A stretch of 28,277 bases of DNA from an uncultured Clostridia bacterium (GTDB lineage Bacteria > Bacillota_A > Clostridia > TANB77 > CAG-508), in contig CAQOYX010000011.1 in the NCBI GenBank assembly GCA_948852375.1, positions 1 through 28,277 on the forward strand. The letters are read 5' to 3'. A program made the position numbers and the translations under genes. Each line of letters begins with the position of its first letter. Position 1 is the first letter of the stretch. Positions 19,617 through 28,277 of the stretch are shown here, piece after piece. A model generated the notes under the pieces. That model was not told where the DNA came from, did not search any database, and saw only the letters and a list, made by a program, of their open reading frames with translations.

Positions 19617-20093
19617 ATGGATAGAATGAAAACATTTGGGTTATATGCATTATGCATTATACTATTTTTTATTTTTTCAAATATAATGATAAATTTTGCA
19701 ATAAAAGGTACATATAAGCCAATAGATGCTGATATTATCGTAAGAGATGATTTAAAAATTAATATAAAAGATGTAAAAGCAACATATATTAATGGATATA
19801 TTGAAGGAATAGTTAATAATATAGGTAAAGAAGTAAATATGGCATATGTAAAAATTGATTTATATTCGAAAAGAAATATTTTACTTGGAACTAAGTATGT
19901 GAAAATGCCCTATATTAGGGAAAATGAGGAACGTAATTTTAGAATAGGATTTGAATTTACAGATGTGAAATATTGTAAAATACAAATAGTTGATGAGGTA
20001 GATAAAGAAGTTACAGAGGATCAATTTTCAACTAGTGAAATAAGATTTGCTAAGTTATTACTAACAATTATATTTTTATCATTCTTTGGTTAA
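19617..20093 (+). CDS. Small membrane-anchored protein, FxLYD-like extracellular domain
   Basis: A 158-residue protein with an N-terminal membrane segment (about residues 6-28, TFGLYALCIILFFIFSNIMI), an extracellular β-rich part (about 40-130) and a second hydrophobic stretch at the C-terminus (about 143-157, FAKLLLTIIFLSFFG). The middle has a pattern like FxLYD domains: YVKIDLYSKRNILLG, preceded by a 'GIVNNIGKEVN' segment. The function is unknown, possibly surface or envelope related. The start ATG has TGGAG about 8 bases upstream. It lies 54 bases after addA and is followed by a large hairpin. Confidence 0.65.
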   Translation: MDRMKTFGLYALCIILFFIFSNIMINFAIKGTYKPIDADIIVRDDLKINIKDVKATYINGYIEGIVNNIGKEVNMAYVKIDLYSKRNILLGTKYVKMPYIRENEERNFRIGFEFTDVKYCKIQIVDEVDKEVTEDQFSTSEIRFAKLLLTIIFLSFFG

Positions 20094-20100
20094 AAACCAG

Positions 20101-20142
20101 CATGCCATGTAAAATTCTAATTTTAGAACTTTACATGGCATG
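20101..20142. terminator. Long near-perfect hairpin between the small anchored protein gene and prmC
   Basis: CATGCCATGTAAA (20101-20113) pairs exactly with TTTACATGGCATG (20130-20142). An A-C mismatch follows, then TTCTA pairs with TAGAA, closing a four-base ATTT loop. There is no T run directly after it on either strand, so a terminator, mRNA-stabilising stem or remnant of a palindromic repeat are all possible. Confidence 0.55.
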
Positions 20143-20233
20143 TATCCATATTGGTAGTATAATTTGAAAGTAATATGATTTTTTTTATAACTAGGTGTTC
20201 CTTAGGCAAAGTAAGAGAGGAATGAATTTTAAT

Positions 20234-21080
20234 ATGGATATTAAGGAATTATTACGGAAAAGCAATAGAACAATTAAATAATAATAAAATAGAAATGCCT
20301 ATTCAAAAGGCAAGAATATTACTTGCATATGTTCTAAATGTAGAAAAAGAATATTTAACAATACATGATGAACAAAAAGTAAATAATCTAATTATAGAAG
20401 AATACAATGATGCTATATCTAAACTTATAAAACATATTCCATTACAATATATAACTAATCATAAAGAATTCATGAAATTAGACTTTTATGTTGATGAAAA
20501 TGTTTTAATACCGCGTTCAGATACAGAAATTTTAGTAGAAGAGGTAATTAATAATTGTAATAAAAATGTGAAAAACGATTGCAAAATATTAGATTTATGT
20601 TCAGGAAGTGGAGCAATTGGAATATCTATAGCAAAATACATAGAAAATTCACAAGTTATATGTTCAGATATTAGCCAGAAAGCTTTAGAAATAGCAAAAA
20701 ACAATGCACATCAAAACAATGTGAAAAATATTGAATTTATATATTCAAATATGTTTGAAAACATAGAAGAAAAATTTGATATAATAGTATCAAATCCACC
20801 TTACATAAAAAAAGAAATTATAGAAAAGTTAGATAAAGAAGTGCAAAATGAACCACATATTGCATTAGATGGGGGTAGTGACGGATTAGATTTTTATAGA
20901 ATAATAGTAAATGAAGCATATAATCATTTAAATAAATGTGGCAAATTATATTTAGAAATAGGCTATGACCAGAAAGAAGAAGTAATAGATTTACTAGAAA
21001 AAAGTGGGCATTATGCAAACATATACTCAAAACAAGATTTATATGGAAATGACAGAATTGTTTATTGCATTATAATATAA
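20234..21080 (+). CDS. prmC: Release factor glutamine methyltransferase PrmC, one +1 shift
   Basis: Methylates the glutamine of the GGQ motif in peptide-chain release factors RF1 and RF2. It has the N-terminal helical domain (about residues 1-75), the FYVDENVLIPRSDTEILVEE region, the SAM motif ILDLCSGSGAIGISIA and the catalytic SNPPYIKKE. Without a frame change the open frame begins only at 20295, losing the first 20 residues. An in-frame CGGA at 20255 joins a proper start (ATG 20234; in-frame ATG 20222 is an alternative) to it, giving MDIKELLGKAIEQLNN and 281 residues, the family's usual length. Neither ATG has ideal binding-site spacing to GAGAGG. A second reading, with translation starting at 20295, cannot be excluded but would cut the substrate-binding domain. 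Confidence 0.92.
20255..20258 (+). other. +1 frameshift / quadruplet CGGA in prmC
   Basis: Codons read gaa tta tta CGG aaa agc. Skipping C gives E-L-L-G-K-A-I-E-Q-L, the usual N-terminal helix. The unshifted frame stops at TAA 20279. The site is at residue 8; this position is not conserved in PrmC, so here the inserted residue is less constrained. Confidence 0.82.
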
Positions 21081-21121
21081 GAAGAAATGTATCAACTAAA
21101 TTGGAAGGAATGATAGAAATT

Positions 21122-22144
21122 ATGTCTTTTTCAAAAGATATAAAAGAAGAATTAAGTAAAATCAATAATCTTGCTAATAAAGATAATGTTAAAGCAGAAA
21201 TGATAGGGTACTTGCTTAGTAATAATATCGAAATTAAAAAAAATAAAATTAGATATGCTACTGAAAATGAATATAATATTAATAGGTTTAATAAGTTACT
21301 TAATAATTTAAAAATAGATTATAGTATACAGTTTCAAGGAAAAGTGTATATAATTACTTTTAGTAAAGATACAATTAAAGAATTAGAATATGTAGAGATA
21401 TGTAATTATAGAAAAATACAAAATGATGATAAAAATGTAACATTAAACAGTAAAGGACAGGATATAAATAAAGTAGAAGATATTAATAAAAGAAAAGATA
21501 TAAACAAAGAAAGCTATATAAATAAAGAAAATATACAAATTAATAAACAAGAAATTAATCAAAAAAGTAATGAACAATTTTTAAAAGCTATTGTAAGAGG
21601 AGCATTTCTGGGATGTGGTTCACTAAATAACCCAAACAATAAATATCATCTTGAAATAGTATTTAGTACACAGGAAAATGCCAAAGATATTTATAGTATT
21701 TTAAAGAAATTTTACATACAAAGTAAAATTTTAAAAAGAAAAAATAGCTATTCTACATATATAAAAGAAGCGGAAGAAATATCAAAATTTTTAGCATTAA
21801 TAGGAGCAAATAAATCAGTATTAAACTTTGAAGAAATACGAGTAGTTAGAGATACAAGAAATAATATTAATAGGCTAGTAAACTGTGAAACAGCAAATTT
21901 AAACAAAACCATAAATGCAGCAGTAAAACAAATTAATGCCATAAAAGTGCTAAAACAAAATAAAAAATTTAAAGATTTACCAAATAATCTAAAAGAAATA
22001 GCAAATTTACGTATAGAAAATCCAGATGCAAGCCTAATAGAACTAGGACAGATGCTACAAACTCCAATAGGAAAATCAGGAGTGAACCACAGACTAAAAA
22101 AAATATGTGAATTAGCAAAGGAAGGGAAAAGTAATGAAATTTAA
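21122..22144 (+). CDS. whiA: WhiA, LAGLIDADG-related DNA-binding protein
   Basis: WhiA is a conserved Gram-positive DNA-binding protein linked to cell division and, in actinobacteria, to sporulation. The N-terminal part starts MSFSKDIKEELSKI. The LAGLIDADG-like part contains VRGAFLGCGSLNNPNNKYHL and, at the C-terminus, the helix-turn-helix LIELGQMLQTPIGKSGVNHR. The start is ATG 21122 with GGAAGG about 12 bases upstream; upstream in-frame ATGs at 21110 and 21065 are less likely. The protein has 340 residues, about 25 more than usual, and the extra length is a low-complexity INK repeat. In many Bacillota whiA sits with yvcJ (rapZ) and yvcK (ywlF region); those are absent here, with prmC 41 bases upstream. 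Confidence 0.92.
   Translation: MSFSKDIKEELSKINNLANKDNVKAEMIGYLLSNNIEIKKNKIRYATENEYNINRFNKLLNNLKIDYSIQFQGKVYIITFSKDTIKELEYVEICNYRKIQNDDKNVTLNSKGQDINKVEDINKRKDINKESYINKENIQINKQEINQKSNEQFLKAIVRGAFLGCGSLNNPNNKYHLEIVFSTQENAKDIYSILKKFYIQSKILKRKNSYSTYIKEAEEISKFLALIGANKSVLNFEEIRVVRDTRNNINRLVNCETANLNKTINAAVKQINAIKVLKQNKKFKDLPNNLKEIANLRIENPDASLIELGQMLQTPIGKSGVNHRLKKICELAKEGKSNEI
21461..21562 (+). repeat. INK repeat insert in WhiA
   Basis: About 34 residues (WhiA residues 114-147) of six-residue units of the type D-I-N-K-x-x: four successive units, then QINKQEINQK. It lies between the N-terminal domain and the LAGLIDADG region. It looks like a simple-sequence expansion in a surface loop. Confidence 0.8.
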
Positions 22145-22234
22145 AGAGAGGTGTTGAAAGAGGAAAAAACAAATGGGAAGATATGGACATAAGAAAGTTT
22201 TATAGAAAGGTACTGTTAAGGTAGATAAGTAAAT

Positions 22235-23458
22235 ATGAAAGAATTTGGGATATATATACATATACCATTTTGTGTAAAAAAATGTTATTATTGCGATTTT
22301 GTATCATATGCAAATAAGGAAGAATTAATTAAAGATTATGTACAAGCATTAAAAAAAGAAATAAAAATAATAGGAAAAGAGCGAAACTTTCCTAAAATTA
22401 CAACAATTTATATAGGTGGTGGTACACCATCATTTATTGATTCTAAATATATTATAGATATTATAAGAACAATAAAAGAAGTGTATGATATAAAAAAAGA
22501 TGTAGAAATTACAATTGAGCTAAATCCAGGAACAATAACAAAACAAAAACTAGAGGATTATATAGAAGTAGGAATTAATAGGCTTAGTATTGGGTTACAA
22601 AGTACAGATAATAATTTGTTAAAACAAATAGGAAGAATTCACACATATGAACAATTTTTAGAAAATTATAAACTTGCAAGGAAAATAGGATTTAAAAATA
22701 TAAATGTAGATTTAATGTTAGCATTGCCAAATCAAACAATAGAGATTTTAGAAGATAGCATAAATAAACTAATAAAACTACAACCAGAACACATATCTGT
22801 ATATTCATTAATAATAGAAGAAAACACAAAATTGTATGATTTAATAGAAAATAGAAAAATGGAATTTGTAGAAGAAGATATAGAAAGAGAAATGTATTGG
22901 CATGTAAAAACTAAGTTAGAAAAAGACGGATATGAACAGTATGAAATATCGAATTTCGCTAAAATTGAGTATGAATCAAAACATAACATGAACTGTTGGA
23001 ACCAAGAAGAATACATAGGCTTTGGTGTAGCTGCACATTCATATGTAGGAAATATAAGGTATTCAAATACATGTAATTTAAGAAAATATATAAAAGTTTT
23101 ATCAAAGACATCTAACATAAAAGAATATACAAAATATTTATCGAACTTATTGAAAATAAAAGAAAACGTAGATATTGCAAAATTAAATTGTGATGATACA
23201 AACACACTAGCAACAATACATGAGATACAAAATTTATTTGATAAAGAAAAAGAATACATGATGTTGGGGTTAAGAAAAATAGAAGGAGTATCAATACAGA
23301 AATTTAAAAACAAATTTACAGAAAATCCATTATATCTGTTTAGGAAAGAGCTAAATAAATTAGTACAAGAAAAACTAATTCAAGTAGATGGAGATATTAT
23401 AAGACTAACTAATAAAGGGCTAGATTTGGCAAATATTGTATGGGAGGAATTTGTCTAA
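22235..23458 (+). CDS. hemW: Radical SAM heme chaperone HemW (coproporphyrinogen III oxidase-like)
   Basis: A 407-residue radical SAM protein. The [4Fe-4S] motif CxxxCxxC is CVKKCYYC at residues 13-20, in IHIPFCVKKCYYCDFVSY. Next are the glycine-rich IYIGGGTPSF (SAM binding) and TIELNPGTITKQKLEDY. Other family features are GINRLSIGLQSTDN, NVDLMLALPNQTIEI and a HemN C-terminal domain (GLRKIEGVSIQKF). It is HemW rather than HemN because it begins directly with the cluster motif and is of HemW length. HemW hands heme to client proteins; true decarboxylase activity is not expected. It follows whiA by 90 bases, and the gene is intact with no in-frame CGG. Confidence 0.9.
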   Translation: MKEFGIYIHIPFCVKKCYYCDFVSYANKEELIKDYVQALKKEIKIIGKERNFPKITTIYIGGGTPSFIDSKYIIDIIRTIKEVYDIKKDVEITIELNPGTITKQKLEDYIEVGINRLSIGLQSTDNNLLKQIGRIHTYEQFLENYKLARKIGFKNINVDLMLALPNQTIEILEDSINKLIKLQPEHISVYSLIIEENTKLYDLIENRKMEFVEEDIEREMYWHVKTKLEKDGYEQYEISNFAKIEYESKHNMNCWNQEEYIGFGVAAHSYVGNIRYSNTCNLRKYIKVLSKTSNIKEYTKYLSNLLKIKENVDIAKLNCDDTNTLATIHEIQNLFDKEKEYMMLGLRKIEGVSIQKFKNKFTENPLYLFRKELNKLVQEKLIQVDGDIIRLTNKGLDLANIVWEEFV

Positions 23459-23544
23459 GTTGAAGGTTGAATAATTAAAAAAAATATACATATAAATGTT
23501 ATGGATATTTTTTGTGAAAAATTTGTGAATTTTATAAAACAGTA

Positions 23545-23571
23545 TTGACATTTTTGTGTAAAAGGTATAAA
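23545..23571 (+). promoter_or_regulatory. groES-groEL promoter
   Basis: A perfect TTGACA (23545-23550), a 15-base spacer and TATAAA (23566-23571); with TAAATT at 23568-23573 the spacer is 17. The CIRCE operator begins a few bases downstream, placing it over the transcription start. Confidence 0.8.
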
Positions 23572-23574
23572 TTA

Positions 23575-23601
23575 TTAGCAGTCAAAGAAAGAGAGTGCTA
23601 A
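23575..23601 (+). promoter_or_regulatory. CIRCE operator (HrcA binding site)
   Basis: TTAGCAGTC, a 9-base spacer, then GAGTGCTAA. The consensus is TTAGCACTC-N9-GAGTGCTAA, so there is one mismatch in the left arm. It implies repression of groES-groEL by HrcA and release on heat shock. Confidence 0.93.
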
Positions 23602-23676
23602 GAAATTTTATGAGTAGTGAATTATGAATATTAAATAGTACAAAGTTTCTTTGAAATATTGAAGGAGGGAAAAGAG

Positions 23677-23958
23677 ATGTTAAAACCATTACAGGACAGA
23701 GTTGTTATAAAAATGATGGAGAGTGAGGAGACGACTTCAAGTGGAATTATTCTTTCTGCAAATAGTAAAGAAAAACCACAAATAGCAGAAGTACTGGAAG
23801 TTGGACCAGGATTAAAACAAGAGGGAAAACTAGTTCCTTTAGAAGTTAAAAAAGGAGACAAAGTTGTAGTAAGTAAATATTCTGGAACAGAGGTAAAATA
23901 CGAAGGAGAAGAGCTAATTATTGTTAGAGAAAGCGATATTTTGGCTGTGGTGGACTAG
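23677..23958 (+). CDS. groES: Co-chaperonin GroES
   Basis: The 93-residue heptameric lid of the GroEL folding chamber. It starts MLKPLQDRVVIKMMESEETT, the second half of which is the mobile loop region (ETTSSGIILS, about residues 18-27) that binds GroEL, and ends VRESDILAVVD. The start ATG at 23677 is preceded by GAAGGAGGG at good spacing; an upstream in-frame start at 23659 lies inside that binding site. It is the first gene of the CIRCE-controlled operon. Confidence 0.97.
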   Translation: MLKPLQDRVVIKMMESEETTSSGIILSANSKEKPQIAEVLEVGPGLKQEGKLVPLEVKKGDKVVVSKYSGTEVKYEGEELIIVRESDILAVVD

Positions 23959-24049
23959 AGAAACTTACATATTAATAAAAATGAATATATGGAAGTTAAA
24001 TTTTATGTATCTAAATCTAAAATCTAACTTCTAGTAAGAAAGGATTTGA

Positions 24050-25690
<1,641 letters not shown>

Positions 25691-25740
25691 TTAAAGAATT
25701 AGAGATTAGAAAATTATAAATTAGATTAATTTATAAAATG

Positions 25741-25770
25741 TGTAAGGGTTGCTGTTATGCAACCCTTACA
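25741..25770 (+). terminator. Hairpin after groEL
   Basis: TGTAAGGGTTGC (25741-25752) pairs exactly with GCAACCCTTACA (25759-25770), with a six-base loop. Only TT follows, so the T run is poor, but the stem is strong and lies right behind groEL. Confidence 0.75.
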
Positions 25771-25783
25771 TTAAAAAATAAAT

Positions 25784-25818
25784 AATGTCTCTTTATAAAA
25801 CATATATAAAGAGACATT
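25784..25818. terminator. Bidirectional terminator between groEL and the VirD4-like gene
   Basis: AATGTCTCTTTATA (25784-25797) pairs exactly with TATAAAGAGACATT (25805-25818). On the minus strand it is followed by a T-rich tail, so it ends the convergent gene; it probably backs up the groEL hairpin. Confidence 0.8.
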
Positions 25819-25832
25819 ATAACAACTATATA

Positions 25833-28159
25833 TTAATTATCTTTCTTAAAATCAAATACAATTGCATCATCACTGTCAAATAAAAATTTTGAATCTGTAT
25901 CATCAGATTTTATTGGATCAATATCACCATATGCATCTGTTATATAATCAGATTTTGTTAAATCAGAGATTTTCTTTTTTTCAGGTGTTGGTTCTTCAGA
26001 AATTCCATTAGTGAATTTAGAAAAATCGTATTTTTTAGGTAAATGAGGTTCTTTATACTTTGCTTCTAAGAAATCAACTTTTCCATCACCATAATTATTT
26101 TTTCCTTTCAAATCTTTAATAATATAAGCACAATCTTTAAATTTTAATGCTTGTAATTTTCCAGATGCAATATTTTCCTTCCAATCCCATTTTGGAGTAC
26201 CTAGTTTTGAATCATATTCTAATTTATCAGTATTATATGTAGAAGTAAATTTCCACTCTCTGTGGTCTCCAAATTCTTTTTGCCATATTTCACTTTCTTC
26301 ACGAGTAACACCACCAAAAACCAGTTTAGTAGTAGAATTTGACATTATTAAATCACGATATTTTGTTGCACGTGCTCCAAGAGAAGTAAGGTTTTGTGAA
26401 GAAATAATAGTTCCTACATGATATTTTCTATATATAGTAAATAATGGTTCAGTAGCTGGGCAAAGGTATTCTGCAAAGTCATCTACATATAAAAAGTGAG
26501 GAATTCTTGTATTTTCATTTCCTGGTCTTCTAAGTACAGAAAATTGCATTAATAACATAAAGAATAATCCGAAATGCAAGATGTGCAGTAGCACCTAAAT
26601 CCCCTCTTCTTGTACATACAAATGTTATTTCACCATTTTCTAATATGTTATCAAAGTTTAAGTTATTTACTCTATTACACAAAATATTTCTTACATTACC
26701 AATACGTAATAAATTATCAAGTTGTGTAATTGCAGAATATACATAACGTTCTGTATCAGCTTTTATACTGCTTTCTTTATAAAAATGCTTTTTAAAATAT
26801 CCAAGTTGTAAAGAGTATTCTTCTGCAAGTTCTGGAATTTGTTCCATTTTTCTACACATATCTTCAATTAATTCAAAATTATTTAACATCTTTAGCATAT
26901 CCTCAAGGTTTGGTAAATCTCCATTATGAAGTCTTGGATACATAACCTTTAGTAATATAGATAAGTTTTCAACAGCTTGTGTTGAAGAAGTTATCATAAA
27001 TGATTCTTCTTCACCAACTTGATTTTTACTATACATTCCTTTTAGTACAGTTGAAATAGCAATAGCAGTAAGAGAAGGGTCATCATAAACAAATGGATTT
27101 AAACCAGGTGATTTAGCATCATTTGGATCTATTAAATTATAAGGAATACCAAAGTTTTGAGCTACTTCTACCATATGATTGGTTGATTCCATATCTGGTG
27201 AAATATGTGTAATACCTAGAGTTTTGTATATAATTCCTTTTGAACTTTTATCTGTATAAATCAATTTATTAATATAAGCTTTATATAAACTTTCTTTTCC
27301 GTACTGTTGGAGATAACATGTTTAAATTAAAGTTATCATTTAAATAATCATTACTATAAGGACGATTTAAAAATGCAATTCCTGTCTTTAATGCTGTAAA
27401 TCCCATTTCTTTAGATACTTCTTTAAAGAAATATTTTTTCTCAATATCTCTTGCAATCATAGGTTCAAAAATCATTGATGTTTTTCCAGTACCAGATATA
27501 CCAACAATTAAAGTGGGTGCAAATCTTCGTGCTTCTGGAATTTTTGCAATATGTCCTTTTATTTTATCTCTACAAAGAATATTTTCACAAGTATATGGTC
27601 CCATACCAGTTTTCTTATCTGATAAATCTATACCTGCATAATCATTAATACCATCTCTCATATCCTTTGATTCATTAACAGATGTAAATAGCCATTTAAA
27701 TAATGGGTAAAATGTTATAAGAGGTAAGTACATAGCTAATGCTTGAAAAGCAGGTCTAATTAGTCCAGAAAATTCTGTAACAATTGTTGTATAATTCGGT
27801 ACAGAGATAAACAATAGCCATAAAGCACCGTTAATCCATTGTACAGCCATAGAAATACCAACTATGTATAATGCAATACAATACAAGTATAAAAATGTTA
27901 CTTTTAATTTATATGATTTTGCAAAACTTGATGAACCTGAAAATAAAAATGCAAAAACAGGACAAGCAAGTGCAATTGTGTAAGCAATAGGTCCCCAATA
28001 AGAAACTCCAATTCCTGTAAAGAATAGAATCAGTAATTCAACTATTCTATCTACCATAACATAAATAGTAGCAAGGGTTAAAATATATGTAACAAAAGTG
28101 TTTCTATCTGTACCTAGCCACTTTAAAAATTTATCTATTTTCTTTAACACTTTCTTCAC
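25833..28159 (-). CDS. TraG/VirD4-like membrane ATPase, two +1 shifts
   Basis: A VirD4/TraG-type (type IV coupling protein-like) P-loop ATPase. The restored protein has 774 residues: about four membrane segments (22-48, 56-77, 86-122, 136-157), Walker A GISGTGKT (220-227), Walker B region PHFLYVDDFAEYL (about 553-565) and the downstream SSQNLTSLG. The C-terminal tail of about 110 residues is acidic. The standard-code reading has three pieces, ending at 27281, 26530 and 25833. Skipping C at two in-frame CGGA sites (27301, 26571) joins them. The start is GTG 28159, or GTG 28150, which is better placed after GGTGA. No relaxase, T4SS or integrase genes lie in the window, so conjugation is not shown. 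This could be the edge of a mobile element beyond 28277, or a chromosomal DNA-transfer-like ATPase. Confidence 0.85.
26568..26571 (-). other. +1 frameshift / quadruplet CGGA in the VirD4-like gene (second)
   Basis: Minus-strand codons read gca ttt CGG att. Skipping C gives H-L-A-F-G-L-F-F-M-L-L and joins the upstream half to the segment with the Walker B motif. The glycine is residue 530. Unshifted reading ends at 26530. Confidence 0.88.
27298..27301 (-). other. +1 frameshift / quadruplet CGGA in the VirD4-like gene (first)
   Basis: Minus-strand codons read aca gta CGG aaa aga. Skipping C gives P-T-V-G-K-E-S-L-Y-K-A and joins the Walker A part to the rest. The glycine is residue 287. Unshifted reading ends at 27281. 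Confidence 0.87.
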
Positions 28160-28277
28160 CGCTTTCTAGTAATATAATCTTACAATATATATTATCCTAC
28201 AAAATGTCGAAAAAAACAAGAGTATTTGAAGAAAAAACAAAAATAATATGGAATATAAATATGAAATAATATTTAAT

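Noticed and set aside
2774..20258. Simple reassignment of CGG to another amino acid or stop
   Set aside because: A triplet reassignment would keep the frame. Here the frame changes by +1 each time.
21461..21562. CRISPR-like direct repeats in whiA
   Set aside because: The short six-residue units are coding, in frame and degenerate, with no spacers.

Overview
This window is a strongly AT-rich stretch of a chromosome from a Gram-positive bacterium of the Bacillota, most likely an uncultured Clostridia lineage. The evidence is the gene set (sepF, divIVA, whiA, ftsK/spoIIIE, addA, a β-CASP metallo-hydrolase, groES-groEL behind a CIRCE operator), the G-rich ribosome binding sites and the very low GC content. 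I find 21 protein-coding genes, no tRNA or rRNA gene, no CRISPR array and no insertion sequence.

Layout. Positions 101-1909 (minus strand): asnS and a small HTH regulator. Positions 2196-7473 (plus): a small membrane protein, miaA, a HlyD-like protein, sepF, divIVA, rsmD and a small coiled-coil protein. Positions 7658-15514 (plus): ftsK, an unrecognised coiled-coil protein, a β-CASP metallo-hydrolase and a GH15 glucoamylase-like protein. Positions 15682-23458 (plus): addA, a small anchored protein, prmC, whiA and hemW. Positions 23545-25690: the heat-shock operon groES-groEL with promoter and CIRCE. Positions 25833-28159 (minus): a TraG/VirD4-like membrane ATPase, convergent with groEL.

The main result is a recoding pattern. 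Seven of the 21 genes (asnS, miaA, the β-CASP hydrolase, the GH15 gene, addA, prmC and the VirD4-like gene) are broken in the standard code, at 11 sites in total. All 11 breaks are the same event. An in-frame CGG codon is followed by a +1 change of frame, and the sequence makes sense if the C is skipped and the next three bases GGN are read as glycine (equivalently, if the quadruplet CGGN is one codon). Repairing the frame this way restores full-length proteins with intact motifs, for example the Walker A glycines of MiaA and AddA. I found no in-frame CGG read as a normal arginine codon. About 14 CGG triplets that lie out of frame inside genes (NNC GGN or NCG GNN) cause no shift. The rule therefore depends on reading frame, which argues against pseudogenes and against random sequencing error. 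I propose that CGG has lost its arginine assignment in this organism and directs obligate +1 frameshifting or quadruplet decoding, probably as glycine. The decoding tRNA is not in this window.

All 21 genes end in TAA or TAG and none in TGA. Other items are three tandem 17-residue repeats in the FtsK linker, an INK-repeat insert in WhiA, an inverted repeat between the HTH regulator and its divergent neighbour, and several clear terminator hairpins.
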